From contig QYQL01000043.1 in assembly GCA_007280915.1 (NCBI GenBank), positions 1 through 35,114 on the forward strand: a stretch of 35,114 nucleotides of DNA. Direction: 5' to 3'. Below, piece by piece: positions 11,369 to 22,265 of the stretch. The stretch is from Verrucomicrobiaceae bacterium (GTDB lineage Bacteria; Verrucomicrobiota; Verrucomicrobiia; Chthoniobacterales; Terrimicrobiaceae). The position numbers and the translations under genes are program-made. Below the pieces are notes generated by a model, which saw only the letters and a list, made by a program, of their open reading frames with translations, searched no databases and had not been told where the DNA came from. Within the stretch, counting starts at the first letter, position 1, and each line of letters starts with the position of its first letter.

Positions 11369-11997
11369 ACAAGCTTCCCCTGATTTTCCTGGGTGTCTTC
11401 CTGACATTCGCCTCCTCGTGGGTCGGACTCGTCGTCTACCCGTATTTCGCACTCGGCCGCATGCAGCCGCTTCCGGACGAGGACACCGGCGGCTTCTTTC
11501 CCCCGAGCAATCCGGGACTCGCGGTCGCAGGACAAAGGGTCTACGCCGCAAACGGCTGCGTGTATTGCCACAGCCAGCAGGTCCGCCGCGCGCCACTTTC
11601 CACCGACATCGAAAAAGGCCTCGGCCCGCGCCAGACGGTGGCCCGCGACTACCTCCGCGCCCAGCCGGTTTTCCTGGGGACCATGCGCACTGGTCCGGAT
11701 CTCACGAACATCGGAGTCCGCCAGCCGGATGCCAACTGGCATCACAAGCATCTCTACGAGCCACAAACCGTGACCGATTGGTCGGTCATGCCGTCGTTCC
11801 GATACCTATACAGGATGCAGGAGATCCAGGGCCAGCCTTCCGCCAATGCGGTGAAGGGCCTGAGCGGCCCGCACGCGCCGCCTCCGGGCTTCGAGGTGGT
11901 CCCGACGGACGAGGCCAACGCCCTCGTCGCCTACCTTCTTTCGCTGAAACGAAACTACCCGCTCCCGGAGTCTCCGGAGCCGCCCGTGAAAAAATAA
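11365..11997 (+). CDS. ccoO: cbb3-type oxidase monoheme subunit II
   Basis: The 210-residue protein has an N-terminal membrane anchor (residues 4-28) and one haem c site, CVYCHSQQVRR (C65, C68, H69). GTMRTGPDLTNIGVRQPDANWHH lies further on, and MPSFRYLY probably gives the Met ligand. These are CcoO signatures. CcoO passes electrons to CcoN from the periplasmic side. The ATG overlaps the ccoN stop; the ccoP-like gene begins four bases after its own stop. Confidence 0.94.
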   Translation: MNKLPLIFLGVFLTFASSWVGLVVYPYFALGRMQPLPDEDTGGFFPPSNPGLAVAGQRVYAANGCVYCHSQQVRRAPLSTDIEKGLGPRQTVARDYLRAQPVFLGTMRTGPDLTNIGVRQPDANWHHKHLYEPQTVTDWSVMPSFRYLYRMQEIQGQPSANAVKGLSGPHAPPPGFEVVPTDEANALVAYLLSLKRNYPLPESPEPPVKK

Positions 11998-12001
11998 TCC
12001 C

Positions 12002-12838
12002 GTGACGCCTCCCACACCGCCACCTGACGAAGGTTTCAAGGAAAACGAGCTTGCCAGCGAAATGAACATCGCCCGGGTCCACGGTTCGATTCTTCGCGAG
12101 CGGAAGGAACCGAAGGACGGCTACGAACCGGTTCCGCTCTGGCTCCTCACCCTGTTCTTCGCCATCGTCTTCTGGGCCGGTCTTTATCTCGCCTACTACA
12201 GCGGGGACTTCCGTGCGGACGTCTTCAATCCCACACGTGCCGCTGCAGCCGGTGCGGGTGCCGCTCAGGTGGCGGGCCCTGTGGATCCAAGAGTCACCGG
12301 CAAGCGCGTCTTCACGCAGAATTGCGTCATCTGCCACCAGGCGACCGGGCTCGGAGTCCCCGGACAATTTCCGCCTCTTGCCGGCAGCGAGTGGGTGCTC
12401 GGCGGCGACTGGCACGGCGAGAATCACCTCGTGAAAATCCTGCTCAAGGGATTGCAGGGCCCGGTCCAGGTCAAGGGCTCGACTTTCAACAACGCGATGC
12501 CTCCGTGGGCGCAGCTCACCGACGAACAAATCGCGGGCGTGCTGACCTATGTCCGTTCGGAGTGGGGAAATAACGCGCCGCCAATCACCGCGGATTTCGT
12601 GAAGAAGATCCGCGACGCCTCCACCGACCGGACGGAACCATGGTCGATGAAAGATCTGCAGGCGATCCCGGCTGAGAAAGTTCCTGCGGCACCAGCTCCT
12701 GCTGCGCCAACCGCTCCGGCGGCTTCTCCATCCACGGCGACACCCGCACCTGTTGCGCCAACAGCTCCGGCAGCTTCTCCATCCCCGGTGGCACCCGCCA
12801 CCATACCGGCCCCTGCGGCACCCCCCTCCACTCCTTAA
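12002..12838 (+). CDS. ccoP: CcoP-like membrane-anchored monoheme cytochrome c with Ala/Pro tail
   Basis: A GTG-start, 278-residue protein. A cytoplasmic N-terminal segment (NELASEMNIARVHGSILRER) is followed by one membrane helix (about 46-66) and a single class I cytochrome c domain with CVICH (C108, C111, H112) and MPPWAQL. From about residue 230 the tail is Ala/Pro/Thr/Ser-rich. Canonical CcoP has two haems; this one has one, so it is a shortened or divergent CcoP or a general oxidase-linked cytochrome. Position directly after ccoO supports an oxidase role. The symbol is given by position and should be read as ccoP-like. Confidence 0.8.
   Translation: MTPPTPPPDEGFKENELASEMNIARVHGSILRERKEPKDGYEPVPLWLLTLFFAIVFWAGLYLAYYSGDFRADVFNPTRAAAAGAGAAQVAGPVDPRVTGKRVFTQNCVICHQATGLGVPGQFPPLAGSEWVLGGDWHGENHLVKILLKGLQGPVQVKGSTFNNAMPPWAQLTDEQIAGVLTYVRSEWGNNAPPITADFVKKIRDASTDRTEPWSMKDLQAIPAEKVPAAPAPAAPTAPAASPSTATPAPVAPTAPAASPSPVAPATIPAPAAPPSTP
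12703..12784 (+). repeat. 51-bp period direct repeat inside the ccoP-like tail
   Basis: Bases 12703-12733 and 12754-12784 are identical at 29 of 31 positions, offset by 51 bp (17 codons). They encode the repeated peptide APTAPAASPS. Such a repeat can gain or lose units by slippage and would change tail length without breaking the frame. Confidence 0.75.
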
Positions 12839-12842
12839 TCAT

Positions 12843-13454
12843 ATGTCGAAGCAGGAAGAGCAGATACTGGTGGTCAAACGGGAGTTGTTTGACCGGATCG
12901 GAAGTTTTCAGGGGCTGTGCCGGGACGTGGATCGCTACCTGCCCGCATTCCTGTCCAAGGAAAACAATTTTTTTGTCTCACGGTCCTCTGCCGAGGAGGA
13001 TCCTTCGCTGAAACAACTGATCCCCTACGCGGTGTTCCGGCACGGCGGAAAAATCCTCCACTATACCCGCGGCGCAAAGTCCGGGGAAAAGCGGCTGGTT
13101 GCCAAGGGATCGATCGGCATCGGCGGACACATCAACGACACCGACGAGAGCCTCTTTTCCTTCGATGAGACCGCCTATCATGGCGCGGTGCGCCGGGAAA
13201 TTGCCGAGGAGTTGAGGCTGGGCGGCGCATTCACCGAACGCGCGGTGGCCCTGATCAACGACGATTCCACCGAGGTCGGCCGTGTCCACCTTGGCGTCGT
13301 CCACCTCGTCGATCTCGACAGCGCGGACGTGCGGGCGGGAGAGAAGGCAATCGCCGAACTCGGATTCGCCACGCGAGAGGATCTGCTCGCGCGCCGGGAT
13401 TCCCTCGAAACCTGGTCGCAGATCGTCCTGGACGGGCTTCCTTCGCTCGAATAA
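12843..13454 (+). CDS. NUDIX-type phosphoesterase-like protein
   Basis: The 203-residue protein contains KGSIGIGGHIN followed, after a gap, by AVRREIAEEL (about residues 114-121). That is the REUxEEL core of a NUDIX box, with a longer than usual distance from the GGH turn. The same arrangement occurs in proteins annotated as MutT-family phosphoesterases of about 200 residues. NUDIX enzymes hydrolyse nucleoside diphosphates linked to other groups; the substrate here is unknown. The ATG at 12843 is chosen as it follows the ccoP-like stop and begins MSKQEEQILVV. It is convergent with, and abuts, the next gene. Confidence 0.72.
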   Translation: MSKQEEQILVVKRELFDRIGSFQGLCRDVDRYLPAFLSKENNFFVSRSSAEEDPSLKQLIPYAVFRHGGKILHYTRGAKSGEKRLVAKGSIGIGGHINDTDESLFSFDETAYHGAVRREIAEELRLGGAFTERAVALINDDSTEVGRVHLGVVHLVDLDSADVRAGEKAIAELGFATREDLLARRDSLETWSQIVLDGLPSLE

Positions 13455-13895
13455 TCAAACGCTTTTTTCCGGCCGGAAAAACAGGGTGAACCCCGCAGCT
13501 GCTGCAATCGCTGCGTCGCGGACGATCGACAGGAGCATCGCATTTGCGGAGGGTGGCGTGTCCTCGCCGAAGCATCCGCAGCTGACTATGATGTCGTTCG
13601 CGAGCGCCCATCCGAGCACGCCGGCGAAGAGCAATGCCAGAAAAAGAATCAGCGCTGATCCCACACGGTTGACGCGGGGAAGCAGAATCAGAACGCCGGC
13701 GCCCACCTCCGTCCACGCGAGCGTCACCGCGAAGAGCCCGGTCCATGCCTCCGGAATGATTGTGAAAGGCACGAGCGCCAGGGCAAAGTCCTCGCTCGCA
13801 CTGGCCTTGACGATGCCCGCATAAAGAAAAATCGCAGCGAGGACCATGCGCGTCGCGCGCCACGACCAGAGCAGAACCGGATTCCCGGATCTCAT
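13455..13895 (-). CDS. MauE/DoxX-like four-helix membrane protein
   Basis: The 146-residue protein has about four membrane helices and the motif IIVSCGCFGEDTPPSA in a loop, with a Cys-Gly-Cys pair. This matches the MauE/DoxX-like membrane family, in which such Cys pairs are thought to take part in electron or disulfide transfer; the role here is unknown. The frame extends upstream to 13928, but ATG 13895 (MRSGNPVLL) is preceded by GGAGG at a good distance, so it is preferred. A TGA of a possible short upstream ORF overlaps this ATG, suggesting coupled translation. Confidence 0.8.
   Translation of the reverse strand: MRSGNPVLLWSWRATRMVLAAIFLYAGIVKASASEDFALALVPFTIIPEAWTGLFAVTLAWTEVGAGVLILLPRVNRVGSALILFLALLFAGVLGWALANDIIVSCGCFGEDTPPSANAMLLSIVRDAAIAAAAGFTLFFRPEKSV
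13464..13481. other. Perfect 18-bp palindrome at the convergent gene junction
   Basis: TTTTTCCGGCCGGAAAAA lies within the last codons of the MauE/DoxX-like gene, 10 bases past the end of the NUDIX gene. T runs flank a GC core on both strands. The position between two convergent genes makes a weak two-way terminator possible, but the stem is short. Confidence 0.35.
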
Positions 13896-14005
13896 CCGAG
13901 CGCCTCCAGAATTCGAAGCGCATACCATGCGGCTCCGACGGCGAGGGTCATCATGTTGTCCTTGTCTCCGGACGGATTCTTCTCCAGCTTAAGCGCGACG
14001 ACCAT
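13892..14005 (-). CDS. Possible 37-aa ORF upstream of the MauE/DoxX-like gene
   Basis: The frame starts at ATG 14005 and its TGA (13892-13894) overlaps the next gene's ATG. The product starts MVVALKLEKNPSGDKDN and ends MMTLAVGAAWYALRILEALG, a short hydrophobic helix. The stop/start overlap is what one expects of real coupled genes in this operon-rich genome. Against it, the start overlaps the pta ATG on the other strand in a CATG, and no ribosome site is visible. It may be a real small membrane peptide, a leader, or chance. The MM pair (13951-13956) is an alternative start. Confidence 0.35.
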   Translation of the reverse strand: MVVALKLEKNPSGDKDNMMTLAVGAAWYALRILEALG

Positions 14006-15041
14006 GAGTTTTATCAATTCGGTTTTCGAGAAGCTTCGGCGCCACCCCAAGCGCATCGTGTTTCCGGATGGAGACGATGCGCGAGTGCTGCGCGCCGCGC
14101 AATCGTTTTACGAAAGAGATCTCGGCGTTCCGGTGCTCCTCGGGAAGCGAGACGCCATCGAAAAGGTTGCCCTCGCCGAAAAGGTGAGCCTCGACCACGT
14201 CGCGATCGTCAACCCGGAGACCTCCTCCGACCTGCCGGCATTCTGCCAGCGGCTCGAGCGCCTCGACCGCTACCGCAACATGGGAATCAAGGACAGCCGG
14301 GCGGTCATGGTTAATCATAATTTTTTTGCGGCGATGATGGTCCAATACGGTCTGGCCGACGCGCTGGTCGGCGGCGTGACATCGTATGGCGGCGCGCTTC
14401 TCCGCCCGCTTCTCAGCCTCATCAAGCCGCTGCCGCATGCGGAAGTCGTCTCGGGCTGCACGGTTGTGGAACTCGAAAATAAATCGCTCGGTGACGACGG
14501 CGTGATGTTCTTTGCCGACACCGGCGTCGTCCCCGATCCCACGATGCAGCAGCTCGCCTCGATCGCCGTGCAGACCGGCCTCCTCGCGCGACAGGTCTTC
14601 GGCAAGCGGCCGCGCGTCGCCCTGCTCAGCTTTTCCACCAAGGGAAGCGCGAGGACGCCCTCGACCGAAAAGGTTGCGGGGGCCACGGAACTGGCCAGAC
14701 AGATCGTGGCAAAGCTCGGTGCCGAAATCGCGGTGGACGGGGAAATCCAGGCGGATGCCGCGCTTGATCCGGTCATCGCCGAGAAAAAAATGGGTCCCAG
14801 CCTTGTCGGCGGATGCGCGAACGTCCTGGTTTTCCCCGACCTGAACAGCGGGAACATCGCGGTGAAACTGATCCATTACTGCGCGTCGGCCCGGACATAC
14901 GGCCAGCTCATCCTCGGGCTCACAAGACCTGCGGCGGATCTTTCGCGCGGGGCGGACGTCGAGGAAATCGTCTGCATGGCAGCGCTCGCGGGACTCCAGG
15001 CGATCGAATACCGGAAACTCTATCCGGAGCAGGGTGACTAG
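14004..15041 (+). CDS. pta: Phosphate acetyltransferase (catalytic domain only)
   Basis: The 345-residue protein matches the PTA/PTB phosphotransacetylase fold. It starts MSFINSVFEKLRRHPKRIVF, followed by PDGDDARVLRAAQ. Later it has SFSTKGSARTPSTEKV, the SxxGSA-type phosphate/CoA region, then ANVLVFPDLNSGNI. It interconverts acetyl-CoA and acetyl phosphate in the cytoplasm. It lacks the N-terminal BioD-like and DRTGG domains of long Pta proteins; those are encoded by the next gene. The frame is open from 13953, but 14004 is the usual start for the family. The TAG overlaps the next gene's GTG by one base. No acetate kinase gene is in the window. Confidence 0.9.
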   Translation: MSFINSVFEKLRRHPKRIVFPDGDDARVLRAAQSFYERDLGVPVLLGKRDAIEKVALAEKVSLDHVAIVNPETSSDLPAFCQRLERLDRYRNMGIKDSRAVMVNHNFFAAMMVQYGLADALVGGVTSYGGALLRPLLSLIKPLPHAEVVSGCTVVELENKSLGDDGVMFFADTGVVPDPTMQQLASIAVQTGLLARQVFGKRPRVALLSFSTKGSARTPSTEKVAGATELARQIVAKLGAEIAVDGEIQADAALDPVIAEKKMGPSLVGGCANVLVFPDLNSGNIAVKLIHYCASARTYGQLILGLTRPAADLSRGADVEEIVCMAALAGLQAIEYRKLYPEQGD

Positions 15042-16150
15042 TGAACACCGTCACCCCCCGTCTCTTCATCGCGGCCACTGAGCAGAACACCGGCAAAACG
15101 ACCGTTTCGATCGGGCTCTATTCGACGCTGCGCGAACGCTTCAAGCGGATCGGCTTCATCAAGCCGGTCGGCCAGCGGTTCACCGAGGTCGATGGAAAGC
15201 GGATCGATGAGGACAGCGTCCTGATCCGGGACACGTTCGGCACCGAAATCCCGATCGAGGACATGAGCCCGATCGCGGTCGAGCCCGACTTCACCCGGCG
15301 CTATATCAACCACTCAAACCACGAACACCTCGTCCGCCGGATCCGGCACTCGTTCGACCGCACCTGCTGGGAAAAGGACTTCGCTATCATCGAGGGGACC
15401 GGCCACGCGGGTGTCGGATCGACATTCGACCTGTCAAATGCCGGTGTCGCCCGGCTGCTTGCGAGCAAGGTTCTGCTTGTGACACCCGGCGGAATCGGCC
15501 GGCCGATCGATGAGGCGGCTCTGAACAAGGCCCTCTTCGACCGCGAGGGCGTCGAGATTATCGGGGTGGTCATGAACAAGGTTCTCCCAGACAAGCTGGA
15601 TGCTGTCGCGGATTTTGCGAGCCGGGGATTCGGGCGCATCGGACTCGAGCTTCTCGGGGTGATGCCGATGGAGGACATGCTGGCCGAGCCGACGCTGGAG
15701 CAGATCCGCGAACACATCCGTGGAAAATTCATCCACAATGAAGACCTCAGCCGGAGCAGGCCGAAGCAGGTCGCCATCGGCGCTGTGAGCTCGGCCAATC
15801 TTTTTCTCAGCCTGAGCAAGGACACCCTGCTGGTCGTGCCGGGCGATCGGGAGGACATCGTGCTTGCCGCGCTCTCCCGCTCGATGGAGCCCGATGGCGG
15901 GCCGCTGGCCGGACTCGTCCTCTCGGACGGCATGCGCCCGCACGAACGCCTGCTGGAAATGCTCGGGCAGACCAGGCTTCCCGTCATTCTCTCGCCGATG
16001 GACAGCTACACGATCGCGCAGCGGATCCACTCGATGACGGTCAAGACGCTGCCGGGAGACACGCAGAAAATCGACCGGATCCAGGACCTCGTCGCCCGTC
16101 ACGTGGCGATCCCGAGAATTCTGGAAAAAATCGGTTGTGCGCCGGCATGA
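15041..16150 (+). CDS. BioD-like P-loop / DRTGG domain protein, Pta N-terminal half as a separate gene
   Basis: A GTG-start protein of 369 residues. Residues about 7-20 form a P-loop, IAATEQNTGKTTVSIGL, as in dethiobiotin-synthetase-like domains. EGTGHAGVGSTFDLSNAGVA and VLLVTPGGIGRPIDEAALN follow. The C-terminal part (about 210-320) fits the DRTGG domain, with VAIGAVSSANLFL and LVVPGDREDIVLAALS. In long Pta enzymes these two domains precede the catalytic domain and bind regulators. Here they are separate and downstream, starting in the last base of the pta stop, so the products may assemble into one enzyme. That is an inference. Confidence 0.85.
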   Translation: MNTVTPRLFIAATEQNTGKTTVSIGLYSTLRERFKRIGFIKPVGQRFTEVDGKRIDEDSVLIRDTFGTEIPIEDMSPIAVEPDFTRRYINHSNHEHLVRRIRHSFDRTCWEKDFAIIEGTGHAGVGSTFDLSNAGVARLLASKVLLVTPGGIGRPIDEAALNKALFDREGVEIIGVVMNKVLPDKLDAVADFASRGFGRIGLELLGVMPMEDMLAEPTLEQIREHIRGKFIHNEDLSRSRPKQVAIGAVSSANLFLSLSKDTLLVVPGDREDIVLAALSRSMEPDGGPLAGLVLSDGMRPHERLLEMLGQTRLPVILSPMDSYTIAQRIHSMTVKTLPGDTQKIDRIQDLVARHVAIPRILEKIGCAPA

Positions 16151-16710
16151 AATGGCTCCCTGTTGCCTGGCTGCTGGCGGCGGCGGTTTGCGCCGCCGAG
16201 CCGGATGTGCGGGACGGATCCGCCGCGGCTGCCGGGGCGCGACCGCTGGCGAATCTCTTCCAGAACTCCCCTTCGGATGAATTCCGGAAAGCGGTGGCAC
16301 CACTCGCGGACCTGCGGGTCTATGAAGGGCTTCCCGATCCAAAAACCGAGAAGGCACTCTACGAAAAAGAAAGGCTGCGCGGGGATGTGACGTCTCTCGG
16401 CGGATGGAATTTCTACGACAAGCCGCTCAATCTGACAGAATCCGAAACTGCCTCATTGCGCGACCTCTTCCAGCCGGGAAACCCCTTTTCTCCGGGTGGG
16501 GGGGGAGACGCATGCGGAAAATTCCATCCGGACTACGCGCTCGTCTGGAAGTCCGGCGAATACCTTGCCCTCATCGGGCTGGGCTGCCAGGAAATCCATG
16601 CCGTCGGCCCGTCGATGACACTCCATCGCTACATCCCGCCCGACATCTATGCGAAATTCGAGCGGATCCTCGGAAAATATACCGTCAGCCGGCCGCAGCC
16701 CGGACCCTGA
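16147..16710 (+). CDS. Secreted hypothetical protein
   Basis: The 187-residue product begins MKWLPVAWLLAAAVCAAEPD, a clear signal peptide with an AxA-type cut. The mature part contains GGWNFYDKPLNLTESETAS, FSPGGGGDACGKFHPDYALV and LIGLGCQEIHAVGP. The two Cys (in DACGKFHPD and GLGCQE) could form a disulfide. I do not recognise the family. The start overlaps the stop of the preceding BioD-like gene (ATGA), which suggests coupling, though a functional tie to Pta is not evident. The metH gene follows after 57 bases. Confidence 0.75.
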   Translation: MKWLPVAWLLAAAVCAAEPDVRDGSAAAAGARPLANLFQNSPSDEFRKAVAPLADLRVYEGLPDPKTEKALYEKERLRGDVTSLGGWNFYDKPLNLTESETASLRDLFQPGNPFSPGGGGDACGKFHPDYALVWKSGEYLALIGLGCQEIHAVGPSMTLHRYIPPDIYAKFERILGKYTVSRPQPGP

Positions 16711-16767
16711 GGAGGCGACATTTTTCGGTTTGCGTCCGCCGGATAGCGGGTAAAGTGCCCTGCTCGC

Positions 16768-20463
<3,696 letters not shown>

Positions 20464-20526
20464 CGGCAGGGAGCCAGGGGCTGATTCACCCCGGGGAGTG
20501 ACCGCGCACTCAGCAAAGAGGCCGTC

Positions 20527-20700
20527 TTACTTCCGTTCCTGAAATCCCGGATGAGGGGGAGCACACTCCTCCGAGATCGCGCTCAGGCAGGGCTTGTGGA
20601 ATTTCTTGCAGAAGCTGAAGTAGAGCTTGAAGTCCCAAAGCGTGGGAACGCGGCGGTGGATGCAGTTTTCGCAGGGAGGCTTGCTTTCGGGATGATTCAT
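20527..20700 (-). CDS. 57-aa Cys-rich small protein downstream of galT
   Basis: The ATG at 20700 opens a 57-codon frame ending in TAA (20527-20529). The product begins MNHPESKPPCENCIHRRVPT and has five Cys (10, 13, 31, 38, 46) plus His at 15, 35 and 50, giving a CENC pair and FCKKFHKPC. This spacing suggests a small zinc-binding fold. Aromatic residues (WDFKLYFSF) form a likely core. The other frames in this gap give peptides without such order. It lies 54 bases after the galT stop on the same strand and could be co-transcribed with it. Not a named family to me; function unknown. Confidence 0.6.
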   Translation of the reverse strand: MNHPESKPPCENCIHRRVPTLWDFKLYFSFCKKFHKPCLSAISEECAPPHPGFQERK

Positions 20701-20754
20701 CACGCGTGGTTTTCCCTGTCTTTTCTCCCCAAGGCAAGATTCCCTTTCGAGAGA

Positions 20755-21762
20755 TTACGCATCCTCCGGGTCCGGAGAATATTCCCTCAGCGCCTGCGCG
20801 CAGGACTCGGGGGATGACGGGTTGATATACATCCCGGTTCCGAGCTCAAAGCCCGCCCGCTTGTTCACCCGCGGCACGATGGCGACATACCAGTGGAAAT
20901 GGGACGCGTCCGTTTCTTCCGGCCCAAGCGAGCGGATGACGAGGTTGAACGGGGGATTGTTCAACATCCCGTGGATTTTCGCGAGGACGACATGCAGGAT
21001 CTCCGCAAGCCTGGCCGGCTGGAGGGCCCCTGAAAAACAGGGCAGGTGCGATTTTGGAAAAATCCAGAGGTGATAGGGAGACAGCGCGGCATGCGGGATG
21101 AATGCCACATACCCGGAATTCTCGGCGACAATCCGGCATCCCTGCACAAGCTCGTTTGCCAGGACCGAGCACGCCAGGCATTGACCGGTGCTCTCGAAGA
21201 AGCGACGGGAGCGCTCCAGCCGGTCCACCACCTGTCCGGGAACAACCGGAAGACCGACGATCTGGGAATGCGGATGCTGCTGGGATGCGCCCGCATCCGC
21301 TCCCTGATTTTTGAAAATGATGACATGGCGGACGCGGGGGTCCGAGTAAAACCCGAGGAACCTGTTCTGGAAGGCCTCCAGCACCCGCCGCAAGTGAGGG
21401 ACCGGGTAGAGCGCCATGGTCGCGTTGTGATGCGGGCTCTCGACCAGCACCTCGTGCAGTCCCACACCGTTCACCCGCATCGCGCCAGCGGGCACGCAGC
21501 CCGGATCCACGACATCTCCGGTCGGTGAGAGCACGGAAAATTTGTTCACCACCGAACGCACCGACCAGCCTCCTTTCACGCCATCCACCCGGAACTGTTC
21601 CTCCGACATGGCTTCGTTTCCGGGGCAAAACGGACAGGCGGCAAGGAAGTTGGGGATTTCCGCCGGCGCGGCACGCAAAGCGGTGTTCGCGCCGCGCTTC
21701 GCCCGCTCCGGTGCAATGACCACCCACTCGCCGGTGATCGGGTTTTGGCGGATCTCAGACAT
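20755..21762 (-). CDS. galT: Galactose-1-phosphate uridylyltransferase
   Basis: The 335-residue protein begins MSEIRQNPITGEWVVIAPER, the usual GalT N terminus. C43 and C46 (CPFC) fit the zinc site, and SQQHPHSQIVGLP holds the active-site HPHSQ with nucleophile His165. The C-terminal half carries the second HIT-like domain with HLWIFPKSH and FHWYVAIVPR. It exchanges UDP between glucose 1-phosphate and galactose 1-phosphate in the Leloir pathway. The frame is open to 21825, but 21762 matches the family start. No galK or galE is adjacent. It is divergent from arsR, sharing a 155-base gap. Confidence 0.92.
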   Translation of the reverse strand: MSEIRQNPITGEWVVIAPERAKRGANTALRAAPAEIPNFLAACPFCPGNEAMSEEQFRVDGVKGGWSVRSVVNKFSVLSPTGDVVDPGCVPAGAMRVNGVGLHEVLVESPHHNATMALYPVPHLRRVLEAFQNRFLGFYSDPRVRHVIIFKNQGADAGASQQHPHSQIVGLPVVPGQVVDRLERSRRFFESTGQCLACSVLANELVQGCRIVAENSGYVAFIPHAALSPYHLWIFPKSHLPCFSGALQPARLAEILHVVLAKIHGMLNNPPFNLVIRSLGPEETDASHFHWYVAIVPRVNKRAGFELGTGMYINPSSPESCAQALREYSPDPEDA

Positions 21763-21873
21763 GTCCGGCGGACCGCTGCAGGTTGGAGTCCATGCGATGA
21801 GTCTGGCAAAACCGGTGTGCACCACGCCATCCTTTTCCCTCAGGCCTGAACGCTTATCGCTTCCAAGTTAAAC

Positions 21874-21907
21874 ATTCGTATTGACGAATATTCGTTCATG
21901 CGAATAT
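21874..21907. promoter_or_regulatory. Tandem ArsR operator palindromes
   Basis: ATTCGT-ATTG-ACGAAT (21874-21889) is a perfect 6+6 inverted repeat. ATATTCG (21888-21894) and CGAATAT (21901-21907) form a second, 7+7, with a 6-base spacer. The two overlap by two bases, and both lie on or between the arsR promoter hexamers. AT-rich ATTCG/CGAAT palindromes just ahead of arsR are the usual kind of ArsR site, so autorepression is likely. Confidence 0.7.
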
Positions 21908-21910
21908 ATT
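21881..21910 (+). promoter_or_regulatory. Predicted sigma-70-type promoter of the ars operon
   Basis: TTGACG (21881-21886) and TATATT (21905-21910) are separated by 18 bases. The expected transcript start, about seven bases further, falls at roughly 21917, next to the arsR ATG at 21918. This implies a leaderless mRNA. The hexamers are overlapped by the operator palindromes. Confidence 0.6.
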
Positions 21911-21917
21911 GCCCGCC

Positions 21918-22265
21918 ATGTCGCTGGTCCGGATCTATGAATGCCTTTGTGATGAGACGCGCCTGCGGATCGTGCAGTTGCTGACGCGCGGACCGCTTTG
22001 CGTCTGCCATTTGCAGGCGGTGCTGGAGGTCCCGCAGGCCCGGGTTTCCCAGCATCTCGCCTATCTGCGCGATCGCGGGATGGTCGGATGCCGGAGGCGG
22101 GGGACCTGGATGATCTATTCCCTGCCGGAGAAGCCCGGCGCCGAACTGGCCAGCCACCTGGCCTGCCTGCAGGATTGCTCGGTCTCGGACAAGCGGTTCC
22201 GCGCGGATCTCCGGAAGCTGAAGGCGATCGGTTCCGACTGCGCGCCCGCCGGAGCAACCACATGA
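21918..22265 (+). CDS. arsR: ArsR-family arsenite-responsive repressor
   Basis: The 115-residue winged-helix protein contains DETRLRIVQLL, then LCVCHLQAVLEVPQARVSQH, with the recognition helix ARVSQHLAYLRD. The paired Cys in PLCVCHLQ correspond to the ELCVCDL metal-site motif of classical ArsR, which releases DNA when arsenite or antimonite binds. Further Cys occur in the C-terminal region (HLACLQDCS). ATG 21918 is chosen; a TTG three codons earlier overlaps the -10 region. The TGA overlaps the next ATG (ATGA at 22262-22265). Confidence 0.92.
   Translation: MSLVRIYECLCDETRLRIVQLLTRGPLCVCHLQAVLEVPQARVSQHLAYLRDRGMVGCRRRGTWMIYSLPEKPGAELASHLACLQDCSVSDKRFRADLRKLKAIGSDCAPAGATT

Noticed and set aside
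20476-20500. CAGGGG-CTGATTCA-CCCC hairpin after metH as a terminator.
   Set aside because: Only four to five pairs and no T run.
20551-20817. An 88-codon plus-strand frame between metH and galT.
   Set aside because: It lies opposite the Cys-rich small gene and the galT end, with no motif or ribosome site.
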